Below are positions 1 to 8,321 of a stretch of DNA of 38,700 nucleotides, in pieces (the stretch's first letter is position 1; every line of letters starts with the position of its first letter). This DNA comes from Amycolatopsis sp. CA-128772 (GTDB lineage: Bacteria; Actinomycetota; Actinomycetes; Mycobacteriales; Pseudonocardiaceae): contig NZ_PPHG01000043.1 in NCBI RefSeq assembly GCF_002904295.1, positions 1 to 38,700 on the forward strand, given 5' to 3'. Position numbers and translations under genes: made by a program. Under the pieces are notes generated by a model. That model was not told the origin of the DNA. It saw only the letters and a list, made by a program, of their open reading frames with translations, and did not search any database.

Positions 1-39
1 GGCGTGGTGGCGGTGCTGGGGCGTGGTGGCCGTGCTGGG
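1..39. repeat. Imperfect tandem repeat, unit about 19-20 bp, two copies
   Basis: Bases 1-20 and 20-39 are the same 20-mer except for one G/C difference at the twelfth position. The following 20 bases stay GGT/GTGG-rich. It may be a low-complexity coding stretch at the end of the upstream gene. Its left edge is cut by the window. Confidence 0.5.
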
Positions 40-142
40 TGGTGCTGGTGGTCGGTGGCGCCGGGGGTGGCCGGGCCGGCGACCGGCACGGTCGCAGGCG
101 GCGGACGCCCGGATGGTCGCCTGGGCGAGGGGGCCGGGGTGA
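1..142 (+). CDS. Possible 3' end of an upstream gene (partial, uncertain)
   Basis: A plus-strand frame opens at base 2 and ends at a TGA at 140-142. It begins with Trp and Val/Leu/Gly-rich residues that could be the end of a membrane helix, followed by an Arg-rich tail. The stretch is low in complexity: a 20-bp unit (GGCGTGGTGGCSGTGCTGGG) occurs at 1-20 and again at 20-39. Other frames are also open here, as is usual at this GC, so the reading frame is a guess. Bases 143-256 hold no other gene that I can support; the Shine-Dalgarno of the next gene lies at 247-253. Confidence 0.25.
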   Translation, partial: AWWRCWGVVAVLGGAGGRWRRGWPGRRPARSQAADARMVAWARGPG

Positions 143-256
143 TGCCGGTGTGTCTCCGGTGCCCGGTGGATCGTCCTCACCCGCGCGAGGCCCCCGGGCC
201 CGGCGCGTTCCGCCGGTGCGTCACCATGCGGAGGGGGCCGACCTTCGGAGGAGCGG

Positions 257-1141
257 ATGCGGGTCACAGTCGCCGGGGCCGGGATCGTCGGGCTGAGCAG
301 TGCGTACCGGCTGGCGGAGGCCGGCCACACCGTCACCGTCGTGGCGGCGGCCCCGCCGGCGGAGTCGACGTCGGCGGCGGCCGGCGGGGTGCTGTACCCG
401 CCCGTCCGGCGGGCCGACGAGCGGATCGTGCGGTGGACCGCGGCGAGCCTCGCGGTGTTCCGCGGGCAGGACGCACCGGGCGTGCGCTTCCGCCGCGGGC
501 GCGTCCTGGGCGACCCGGATCCCTGGTGGCTCCCGGCGGTGGAAGACCCCGTCCGCGACGGCGACGGCGTGGCCTTCACGACGGCCGTGGTCGACACGCC
601 GGTGTACCTCGGCTGGCTGCTGTCCCGGGTGGCCGCGCTGGGCGTGCGGGTCGAATACCGGCCCCTGAGCACGTTGTCGGGCCTGGACGCGGATGTCGTG
701 GTCAACGCGGCCGGGCTCGGTGCCGGGCCGCTGGCCGGCGACGCCTCGATGGTCCCGGTCGGCGGCCAGGTGGTACACGTGGCCGACCCGGGCCTGCCCG
801 GGTTCGTGGTCGACGGGACCGGCCCGGGCGTGACCTACGTGATCCCCCACGGCGGCCACGTCGTCTGCGGCGGAACGGAGGAGCCGGGCCGCGGCGACAC
901 CGACCCGAACCCCGGCGTGACCGCGGACATCCTGCGCCGGTGCGAGGCGCTGGAGCCGCGGCTGGCGGGGGCGCAGGTGCTGCGGTCGCTGGTGGGGTTG
1001 CGGCCGTTCCGGCGGGAAGTGCGGTTGGCGCGGGAGGGGGACGTGGTGCACTGCTACGGGCACGGGGGAGCGGGCATCACGCTGGCCTGGGGCTGCGCGG
1101 CGGACGTCGCCGCACTCGTCACGGCTGGACGAGTTCCGTGA
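257..1141 (+). CDS. D-amino-acid oxidase-like FAD-dependent oxidoreductase
   Basis: 294 aa, short but complete for the DAAO family (about 310-350 aa). The family oxidises D-amino acids to imino acids with release of H2O2. The N-terminus has the Rossmann FAD motif GAGIVGLSSAYRL (residues 7-19). The C-terminus carries GLRPFRREVRL, where the family has substrate-carboxylate arginines, followed by CYGHGGAGITLAWG, the C-terminal FAD/substrate signature. No signal peptide is visible, so it is probably cytosolic. The ATG at 257 follows GGAGGAG at 247-253. Its 3' end overlaps the convergent glycosidase gene by 23 bp (1119-1141). Substrate specificity cannot be read from the sequence; ThiO-type glycine oxidase is the main alternative, but no thiamine genes are nearby. 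Confidence 0.85.
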   Translation: MRVTVAGAGIVGLSSAYRLAEAGHTVTVVAAAPPAESTSAAAGGVLYPPVRRADERIVRWTAASLAVFRGQDAPGVRFRRGRVLGDPDPWWLPAVEDPVRDGDGVAFTTAVVDTPVYLGWLLSRVAALGVRVEYRPLSTLSGLDADVVVNAAGLGAGPLAGDASMVPVGGQVVHVADPGLPGFVVDGTGPGVTYVIPHGGHVVCGGTEEPGRGDTDPNPGVTADILRRCEALEPRLAGAQVLRSLVGLRPFRREVRLAREGDVVHCYGHGGAGITLAWGCAADVAALVTAGRVP

Positions 1142-2420
1142 TGCCGCGTGCCCGCAGGTGAGCCGCGTCCGACGCGCGGCTCTGCAGCACGAACGCCACC
1201 CGCGTTCCCGCCGCCGCCAAGGCGAAGAACCTGTCGTTGCCCCGCGTCGGGTCGGTGTCCGGCACCACGATCGCCGTCGTCCGTGGCCGGGGGGCCGGTG
1301 GGGTCCGGTCGAACTCCGCCACCAGGTTCTTCAGCGCCTGGCCGGCCGGCTTCAGGCGGCGGTCGTTCGTGTACAGCCCCAGGTCGTACTCCAGCGGGTT
1401 GAGGTTCGGGACCAGCGCCGGGTTCACGTCGTGCGAACACCACCACGTGAAGCCCAGCGTGTGCGCGCAGGAAGCCGCGTTGCGGATCGAGCGGGACAGC
1501 CACTCCGCGTACTGCGGGCGCGTGGCGTCGCTGAAGTGGATCGACGGGGCCGCGCCGTCCTCCTGGATCCACACCCGGCGCGCCGGGTCCGTGGCGTACG
1601 CCTGGGCCACCTGGATCAGGCGTTCCGCGTTGTGCGTGGCGAACGCGCCGAGCGGGTCCGTCTTCAGCGTGCCGGAGAACGATGTCCACGGGTGGATCGC
1701 GACCACGGTGCCGGCGTCCGCGAGGCCGGCGCGGGTGAAGTAGCGGCCGTTGTCCCACGGGGCCCGGTCGCAGCCGACCGTGTGCGCCTTGCCGGGCGCT
1801 ACCTCCTCGGCCGTGGCGCACAAGGTCCGGGCCCAGGCGTCGGCCTGCTGCGGGGTCACCGGCAGGCCGGCGTAGGAGTCCCAGTAGTAGTACGGCTCGT
1901 TCGACAGGTCGAAGCCGAGGAACCGCGGGTGCCCGCCGATCCGGGCCGCCAGGGCCGTCAGCAGCGCGCGCTGCGCGTCGAGGGCCGCGGGATCGGTGAA
2001 CCAGTTGACCGGCTCCGGGGTCGTCTGCAGCCAGTTCGGCGTCCAGTAGCGGGCCGAGATGTGGCCGTTGAACACCGTCACCTCGACGTCCAGCCCGGCC
2101 GCGCCCGCGAGGTCCAGGAACCGGTGCAGCCGGTCGAGCTTTTCGCCGCTCACCAGCGCCGGTTCCGGCTGGAAGGCCGACCACAGCAGCATGATCCGGA
2201 TGTGGTCGAGCCCGAGCGCCGCGATGTCGCCCAGGTCGCGGCGCAGGTCGTCCTCGCGCCAGTCTTCCCACAGGTGGAACCAGCGCGTCGACGGCGTGTA
2301 GTTGACGCCCAGCCGGAACGCCCGCTTGCGGCCGGGCGTCGCCAGGGCCGGGGCCGCCGTCGCGGCCAGGGCCGCCCCGACCGCCCCGGTGAGCACCGAC
2401 CGCCGCCTGAGATCCGTCAC
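1119..2420 (-). CDS. Tat-exported GH5-like (cellulase-family) glycoside hydrolase
   Basis: 433 aa. The N-terminus is a twin-arginine signal: RRRSVLTG at residues 5-12, a hydrophobic Ala-rich h-region and an APALA cleavage-like site near residue 27. The mature part looks like a GH5-type TIM barrel. A likely acid/base Glu lies in DLSNEP (E175) and a candidate nucleophile in VWIQEDG (E287). Trp and Tyr are abundant around both (YYYW, TWWCSHD), as expected for sugar stacking. The family retains beta-configured glycosides; whether this one cuts mannan, glucan or a glycolipid cannot be told. The GTG start at 2420 has GGGAGG a few bases upstream and places the Tat signal at the N-terminus. It lies 84 bp downstream of the DUF2252 gene on the same strand, and its 3' end overlaps the DAAO gene tail-to-tail. 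Confidence 0.8.
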   Translation of the reverse strand: MTDLRRRSVLTGAVGAALAATAAPALATPGRKRAFRLGVNYTPSTRWFHLWEDWREDDLRRDLGDIAALGLDHIRIMLLWSAFQPEPALVSGEKLDRLHRFLDLAGAAGLDVEVTVFNGHISARYWTPNWLQTTPEPVNWFTDPAALDAQRALLTALAARIGGHPRFLGFDLSNEPYYYWDSYAGLPVTPQQADAWARTLCATAEEVAPGKAHTVGCDRAPWDNGRYFTRAGLADAGTVVAIHPWTSFSGTLKTDPLGAFATHNAERLIQVAQAYATDPARRVWIQEDGAAPSIHFSDATRPQYAEWLSRSIRNAASCAHTLGFTWWCSHDVNPALVPNLNPLEYDLGLYTNDRRLKPAGQALKNLVAEFDRTPPAPRPRTTAIVVPDTDPTRGNDRFFALAAAGTRVAFVLQSRASDAAHLRARGITELVQP

Positions 2421-2485
2421 GCCGCCTCCCTCGCCGTCACCCGTTCACGAACATCTAGCACGGCGGGGAATTCGTTCTCCAGAGT

Positions 2486-2507
2486 TGACCGGCTTCCTGT
2501 CCGGTCA
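2486..2507 (-). terminator. Short hairpin overlapping the DUF2252 stop codon
   Basis: TGACCGG and CCGGTCA form a perfect 7-bp inverted repeat with an 8-nt loop. On the minus strand the first arm begins with the DUF2252 stop TGA. There is no U tract. It may be a weak terminator or may only protect the mRNA 3' end before the glycosidase gene. Confidence 0.35.
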
Positions 2508-3854
2508 GGTCGCCGAGAAGGCGGCGTGGTCCGCTTCCGTCTGGTCGGCGTAGCGCACGGCGTACGCGCCCATTGCTTCGTCGAGCTCGGAGTCGTCGGC
2601 GAAGTAGCCCGAAAGCAGCTTCGGGTGCAGCGATCGCGTGTGGGCCCGGGCGAGCAGCGCGCCGGCCAGCCGGCCGTAGTCGTCGAGGTGGTCCTTCTCC
2701 AGGGCCGCCGGGTCGATGTCGCCCTTGAGGTTCCGGAACTGCCGGACGATGAACGGGACGCCGCCGATCGTGGTCCAGCCGAGCAGGATGTCGGTCTCGG
2801 CCTGCACCAGCCGGGCGCCGTCGACGATCCGGCGGCCTTCGTGTTCCGCCGCCGGCAGGCCGAGGTACGGCGCCAGCGCGGGCGCCTGCGCCTGCTTCAC
2901 CTGCAGCACCAGGTCTTCGTCGTCGTTGCCGTGCAGCAGGGCGACGTAGCTGCGCAGGCCGACGCTGCCGGTGCCGACCACCCGGAAGGCCACGTCGGCG
3001 AGCCGGTACCGCGCGATCAGCGTGCGCCGCGACTCGCGCAGGGTGTCCACATAGGACACCAGGCCGGCGGCCACGGCTTCGGCGGTTTCCGCGTCGACGT
3101 GCGTCAGCACCGGCGGGTCCGCGACGAACCGGTGGCGGGCCAGGCCGGTCTCGTGGTCGTCGACGCGCTCGGTCCACTTCGCGGACACCTTCGCGCTGTC
3201 GTTCTTGCGGGCCTTCTCGGCGGCGTCCGCGAAGTCGTCGATCAGCTCGTCGGCCCGCGCCTTCGACAGCACCGACGAGTCCGGCAGCGCGTTCCAGCTT
3301 CGCAGGAACGGCAGCTCGGCCAGCGCGCGGATGGTCCGGCGGTAGGACTTCACGGCGTCTTCGGCGGCCTCGCGGCAGCCGGACTCGCGGATGCCGCCTT
3401 CGCGGCCGGCGAGCACGAGGCCGGCCGCGAGCCGCTTGAGGTCCCACTCCCACGGGCCCGGCACGGTCTCGTCGAAGTCGTTGATGTCCATCACGATCCT
3501 GCCCTCGGGCGTGCCGTAGAGCCCGAAGTTCGCCGCGTGGGCGTCGCCGCAGAGCTGCGCGGTGACCCCGGAGGACGGCGTGCCGGCGAGGTCGGCGCCC
3601 ATCAGCCCGGCCGCGCCGCGGAAGAACGTGAACGGCGACGCGAGCATGCGTTCCCGCCGCAGCTCGATCAGCTCGGGCAGCCGCCCGGCGTTGCTCGCCT
3701 CGAAGTACTGCTCCGCGCTCGGCCGGCCCGCACCGGCGGCCTCGTGGTCGTGCGCGGTCACCGGGACCTTCTCCCGCAGCCGCTTCCCCCGCTCGTACAG
3801 CTCGGCCGGTGTGCCGTCGTCGGTGCCCGCCAGCGGGCGTTCCCCTGCTCCCAT
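2505..3854 (-). CDS. DUF2252 domain protein (kinase-like fold, unknown substrate)
   Basis: About 449 aa from the ATG at 3854; the in-frame GTG at 3863 is the alternative. I prefer the ATG because the GTG lies inside a perfect inverted repeat (3861-3885). No Shine-Dalgarno is visible for either. Family hallmarks are FTFFRGAA, QLCGDAHAANFG and MDINDFDETVPGPWEWDLKRLAAG; these His/Asp/Asn patterns resemble the catalytic loop and metal-binding motif of aminoglycoside-phosphotransferase-like kinases. The C-terminal half has TVGVGSVGLR-like and LLARAHTR-type segments typical of the family. The biochemical role of DUF2252 proteins is not known to me. The gene follows rocD on the same strand, but two hairpins stand between them, so separate transcription is likely. 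Confidence 0.85.
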   Translation of the reverse strand: MGAGERPLAGTDDGTPAELYERGKRLREKVPVTAHDHEAAGAGRPSAEQYFEASNAGRLPELIELRRERMLASPFTFFRGAAGLMGADLAGTPSSGVTAQLCGDAHAANFGLYGTPEGRIVMDINDFDETVPGPWEWDLKRLAAGLVLAGREGGIRESGCREAAEDAVKSYRRTIRALAELPFLRSWNALPDSSVLSKARADELIDDFADAAEKARKNDSAKVSAKWTERVDDHETGLARHRFVADPPVLTHVDAETAEAVAAGLVSYVDTLRESRRTLIARYRLADVAFRVVGTGSVGLRSYVALLHGNDDEDLVLQVKQAQAPALAPYLGLPAAEHEGRRIVDGARLVQAETDILLGWTTIGGVPFIVRQFRNLKGDIDPAALEKDHLDDYGRLAGALLARAHTRSLHPKLLSGYFADDSELDEAMGAYAVRYADQTEADHAAFSAT

Positions 3855-3860
3855 ACCGGG

Positions 3861-3885
3861 CACAACGTCCGAAGCGGACGTTGTG
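3861..3885. promoter_or_regulatory. Perfect 11-bp inverted repeat at the DUF2252 start
   Basis: CACAACGTCCG (3861-3871) and CGGACGTTGTG (3875-3885) are exact reverse complements around AAG. The element sits directly upstream of the ATG at 3854 and overlaps the alternative GTG at 3863. It could be a repressor operator or, as RNA, a hairpin that hides the start. It follows the rocD terminator hairpin on the minus strand, so a tandem terminator is a third reading. Confidence 0.55.
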
Positions 3886-3887
3886 CT

Positions 3888-3931
3888 CCCGGACGCCGCC
3901 GGGGCGGGAGGCTCACCCGGCGGCGTCCGGG
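3888..3931 (-). terminator. Strong 16-bp hairpin terminator of rocD
   Basis: Bases 3888-3903 and 3916-3931 are perfect 16-bp reverse complements with a 12-nt loop. The hairpin begins 5 nt after the rocD stop codon (3937-3939 on the minus strand). It lacks a U tract, as is common for actinobacterial intrinsic terminators. Confidence 0.75.
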
Positions 3932-3936
3932 TGGTT

Positions 3937-5169
<1,233 letters not shown>

Positions 5170-5349
5170 GCGTTCAGGTTAGAGGCAGAACACGCAGAGT
5201 TCAGCCGGGAATCGTTGCTTTCACCCGGTGTTCGTTGCGCAATATTGCGTTAACACCCCCGAAACGATGCGTGGCGTGATTTGCGGCGCCGCGGTGGCCG
5301 GCAACGCTCTCACCGGGAAAGGTGCCGCCTGAACGGGTAGTTTCGCCGG
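5170..5349. promoter_or_regulatory. Divergent rocD / ppk2 promoter region
   Basis: This 180-bp gap separates two divergent genes. For rocD the minus strand reads TAACCT six bases before the ATG. For ppk2 the plus strand reads TAGTTT at 5338-5343, again six bases before the ATG at 5350. Neither gene has a Shine-Dalgarno, so both look leaderless. No convincing -35 box is visible for either. The palindrome at 5238-5249 is in the middle and could serve both promoters. Confidence 0.5.
5238..5249. promoter_or_regulatory. AT-centred palindrome CGCAATATTGCG, candidate Lrp/AsnC-type operator
   Basis: A perfect 12-bp palindrome within TTGCGCAATATTGCGTTAAC, unusually AT-rich for this genome. GCAA/TTGC palindromes of this kind are typical of Lrp/AsnC-family sites, and rocD is a common Lrp/AsnC target in actinobacteria. 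Assignment to that family is an inference. It lies about 70 bp upstream of rocD and 100 bp upstream of ppk2. Confidence 0.45.
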
Positions 5350-6201
5350 ATGGCCAAGAAGGACGACGGAAGCCGGGTCCGGGACGCGCTGCGGGTCCGG
5401 GGTGAACTGCCGGATCCGGGCTCGGCCCCGGTCGGGCCCGGGAAGAAAGCCAAGGCGCTCGCCGGGCTCGACAGCGCCGGGGCGCGGCTGTCCACCCTGC
5501 AGGAGGCGCTCTACGCCGAGGGGGTCGGCGGGGGCACCCGGCGGGTGCTGCTCGTGCTGCAGGGCATGGACACCTCCGGCAAGGGCGGCACCGTCTCGCA
5601 CGTGCTCGGCCTGGTCAACCCGATGGGTGTCCGGTACGCGGCGTTCAAGAAGCCGACCGTGGCCGAGCAGCGGCACGAATACCTGTGGCGGATCCGCAAG
5701 CAGCTGCCCGCCCCCGGCCAGATCGGCGTCTTCGACCGGTCGCACTACGAGGACATCCTGGTCCCGCGGGTGTCCGGGCTGCTCACCGCGGCCGAGCGGC
5801 GCCGCCGCTACGCCGAGATCAACGCGTTCGAGCAGGACCTGGCCGACGGCGGGACCACCGTCGTCAAGGTGTTCCTGCACATCTCGCCGGAGGAGCAGCT
5901 CAAGCGGCTGAAGGCCCGGCTCGACACGCCCGAGAAGCGCTGGAAGTACAACCCCGGCGACCTCGAGGCGCGCTCGCACTGGCCCGCCTACCAGGAGGCC
6001 TACGCCGACATCTTCGAGAAGACCTCGACCGGGGGCGCGCCCTGGTATGCGGTGCCGGCCGACCACAAGTGGTACCGCAACTGGGCCGTCGCCGAACTGC
6101 TCATCGAGACGCTGGCGGAGCTGAAGCCGCGGTTCCCGGCGCCGGACTACGACGTCGACGCCGAGCTGGCCAAGCTGAAGGGCGTTGGCGCCCCGGCGTG
6201 A
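5350..6201 (+). CDS. PPK2-family polyphosphate:nucleotide phosphotransferase
   Basis: 283 aa, usual size for a one-domain PPK2. These enzymes move phosphate between inorganic polyphosphate and nucleotides. The P-loop is GMDTSGKGGTVSHVLG, the Walker B-like segment is IGVFDRSHYEDIL, and a lid-like Arg-rich segment AAERRRRYAEINAFE follows. Further family motifs are FLHISPEEQLKRLKAR and WKYNPGDLEARSHWPAYQEAY. It is cytosolic by sequence. Class I, II or III (ADP or AMP as acceptor) cannot be assigned reliably by eye. Its TGA overlaps a GTG of the next frame, but the peptidase more likely starts 20 bp downstream. The three plus-strand genes 5350-9268 look like one operon. Confidence 0.9.
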   Translation: MAKKDDGSRVRDALRVRGELPDPGSAPVGPGKKAKALAGLDSAGARLSTLQEALYAEGVGGGTRRVLLVLQGMDTSGKGGTVSHVLGLVNPMGVRYAAFKKPTVAEQRHEYLWRIRKQLPAPGQIGVFDRSHYEDILVPRVSGLLTAAERRRRYAEINAFEQDLADGGTTVVKVFLHISPEEQLKRLKARLDTPEKRWKYNPGDLEARSHWPAYQEAYADIFEKTSTGGAPWYAVPADHKWYRNWAVAELLIETLAELKPRFPAPDYDVDAELAKLKGVGAPA

Positions 6202-6221
6202 TCGTCTGGAAGAGTGCGGGC

Positions 6222-8321
6222 GTGACCGATGTCGACGACCTCCCGTTCCTCCGCAAGCAGGCCCGGACCCAGCGCTTCACCCTCGGCGCGCCGAAGGAGT
6301 TCCGGATCGCCCCGGACGGCTCCCGCGTGCTGTTCCTGCGCGCGGAGTCGGGCACCGACCCCCGGCACAGCCTGTGGTCGGCCGACCTGGCGACCGGCGC
6401 CGAGACGAAGCTCGTCGACGCCGCCGAGCTGCTGCCCGGCGAAGAGGAGCTGCCCGCCGAAGAGCGCGCGCGGCGCGAACGGGCCCGGGAGACCGGCGGC
6501 GGCGTCGTCCACTACGGCGTCGACGCGGCCTTCACCGTCGCCGTCTTCTCGCTCTCGGGCAAGCTCTACACCCTGGACCTCGCTTCGGGTGCGGTGACGC
6601 TGCGCGTCGACGGCTCGGTCATCGACCCGCGGCCCAGCCCGGCCGGCACGCACGTCGCCTACGTCCAGGACCGGCGGCTGCACGTGCTGGAGCTGGCCAC
6701 CGGCGACGACCGCGTGCTGGTCGAGGAGGACGGCGAGGACATCGCCTGGGGCCTCGCCGAGTTCATCGCCGCCGAGGAGATGGACCGCACCCGCGGTTAC
6801 TGGTGGGCCCCGGACGGCCGCAGCATCCTGGCCGAGCGCTCGGACCGCGGCCCGGTCCCGCGCTGGACCATCGCCGACCCGGCCAACCCGCAGCACCCGG
6901 CCAACGTGGTCGCCTACCCGGCCGCGGGCACCACGAACGCCCTCGTCTCCCTGGCGGTCCTCGGCCTGGACGGCTCGCGCGTCGACGTCGCGCAGGGCGA
7001 GTGGGAGTACCTCGCCTCGGTGCACTGGTCGGCCGGCGGCGCGCCGCTGCTGGCCGTACAGCCGCGTGACCAGAAGAAGATGGACGTCCTCGCCCTGGAG
7101 GTCACCGACGGCTCGACGTCGGTCGTGCACACCGCGGCCGACCAGCACTGGATCGACATCGTCGGCGGCGTGCCGGCCTGGACGCCGGACGGGCGGCTGG
7201 TCGTCGAAGGCATGGTCGACGGCGACCACCGGCTGTTCGTCGGCGGCGAGGCCGTCACCCCGGCCGGGCTGCAGCTGCGGGCCGTGCTCGACGTCGGCGC
7301 CGAGATCCTGTTCAGCGCGTCCGAGGACGACCCGACGCAGATCCACGTCTTCCGGACCGAAGGCTCCTCGGTGCGTCGCCTGTCCACTGTGGACGGCGTG
7401 CACGTCGGCGCCGGCTCCGCGGCGCTCACCGTGCTTTCGTCGTGGAGCCTGGAGCACAGCGGCCCGCGCGTCTCGGTGCTGCGCGACGGCGCACCGGTGG
7501 CGTCGATCGAGTCGTCCACTGTGGACCCGGACATCGTGCCCAACCTGACCTGGCTGACGCTGGGGGAGCGGGGCCTGCGGGCGGCGCTGCTGCTGCCGCG
7601 CGGGTACGAGCCGAGCGAGGGCAGGCTGCCGGTGCTGCTCGATCCCTACGGCGGGCCGCACGCGCAGCGCGTCCTGCAGAGCCGCAACGCCTTCCTGACG
7701 TCGCAGTGGCTGGCCGACCAGGGGTTCGCGGTGCTCGTCGCGGACGGCCGCGGCACCCCGGGCCGCGGCGCGGTGTGGGAGCGCGAGATCCACGGGCGCC
7801 TGGCCGACGTCACGCTGCAGGACCAGGTCGACGCCCTGCAGGCGGCCGCTTCCCGGTTCCCGGAGCTGGACACCGAGCGCGTGGGGATCCGCGGCTGGTC
7901 CTACGGCGGGTACCTGTCGGCGCTGGCGGTGCTGCGGCGTCCGGACGTCTTCCACGCGGCGGTCGCGGGCGCGCCGGTCACCGACTGGTCGCTCTACGAC
8001 ACGCACTACACCGAGCGGTACCTCGGAACACCGCAGGACGACCCGGAAAGCTACGCGCACAACTCGCTGATCGAGAGCGCGGGCGAGCTGAGCCGGGCGC
8101 TGCTGATCGTGCACGGGCTGGCTGACGACAACGTGTTCGTCGCGCACGCGCTGCGGCTGTCGTCGGCGTTGCTGGCCAAGGGCCGGCCGCACGTCTTCCT
8201 GCCGCTGGCCGGGGCCACCCACATGACGCCGCAGGCCGAAGAGGTCGCGGAGAACCTGATGCGCACGCAGGTGGACTGGCTGCTGCGCGAGCTTTCCGCC
8301 GTCGAGAAGGAGACTGCATGA
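6222..8321 (+). CDS. S9 prolyl-oligopeptidase / dipeptidyl-peptidase IV-like serine peptidase
   Basis: 699 aa, matching the usual two-domain layout: N-terminal beta-propeller (about residues 15-430, with repeated ASGAVTLRVDG-like blades) and C-terminal alpha/beta-hydrolase. The triad is visible: S560 in GWSYGG, D635 in HGLADDNV and H667 in GATHMT. A DPPIV-type Glu pair is suggested by AEFIAAEEMDRTRGYWW, which the family uses to bind the free N-terminus. No signal peptide is seen, so it probably acts on peptides in the cytoplasm. Start choice: the GTG at 6222 has GGAAGAG at 6208-6214; the GTG at 6198 overlaps the ppk2 stop but lacks its own Shine-Dalgarno. Two GTCCACTGTGGAC palindromes lie in the coding sequence (7382, 7514). 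Confidence 0.9.
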   Translation: MTDVDDLPFLRKQARTQRFTLGAPKEFRIAPDGSRVLFLRAESGTDPRHSLWSADLATGAETKLVDAAELLPGEEELPAEERARRERARETGGGVVHYGVDAAFTVAVFSLSGKLYTLDLASGAVTLRVDGSVIDPRPSPAGTHVAYVQDRRLHVLELATGDDRVLVEEDGEDIAWGLAEFIAAEEMDRTRGYWWAPDGRSILAERSDRGPVPRWTIADPANPQHPANVVAYPAAGTTNALVSLAVLGLDGSRVDVAQGEWEYLASVHWSAGGAPLLAVQPRDQKKMDVLALEVTDGSTSVVHTAADQHWIDIVGGVPAWTPDGRLVVEGMVDGDHRLFVGGEAVTPAGLQLRAVLDVGAEILFSASEDDPTQIHVFRTEGSSVRRLSTVDGVHVGAGSAALTVLSSWSLEHSGPRVSVLRDGAPVASIESSTVDPDIVPNLTWLTLGERGLRAALLLPRGYEPSEGRLPVLLDPYGGPHAQRVLQSRNAFLTSQWLADQGFAVLVADGRGTPGRGAVWEREIHGRLADVTLQDQVDALQAAASRFPELDTERVGIRGWSYGGYLSALAVLRRPDVFHAAVAGAPVTDWSLYDTHYTERYLGTPQDDPESYAHNSLIESAGELSRALLIVHGLADDNVFVAHALRLSSALLAKGRPHVFLPLAGATHMTPQAEEVAENLMRTQVDWLLRELSAVEKETA
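7382..7394. repeat. Iterated palindrome GTCCAC(T/A)GTGGAC, representative copy
   Basis: Perfect 6+1+6 palindrome. Further copies in this window: 7514-7526, 15254-15266 (first base differs), 15531-15541 (11-bp core), 32245-32257, and one-mismatch copies at 14349-14361, 18438-18450 and 20404-20416. All are inside coding sequence in the same phase, encoding Ser-Thr/Ala-Val/Ala-Asp (Val at the last position in one), and most use the rare-looking ACT or ACA codon. Confidence 0.75.

Noticed and set aside
257..1141. ThiO glycine oxidase for thiamine synthesis
   Set aside because: No thiG, thiS or thiE nearby, and the C-terminal signature fits D-amino-acid oxidase better. Not excluded, but not supported.
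5685..6221. 5' extension of the S9 peptidase frame to 5685
   Set aside because: It overlaps most of the ppk2 gene and its translation is Arg/Ala low complexity. The GTG at 6222 with GGAAGAG upstream gives the normal family length.
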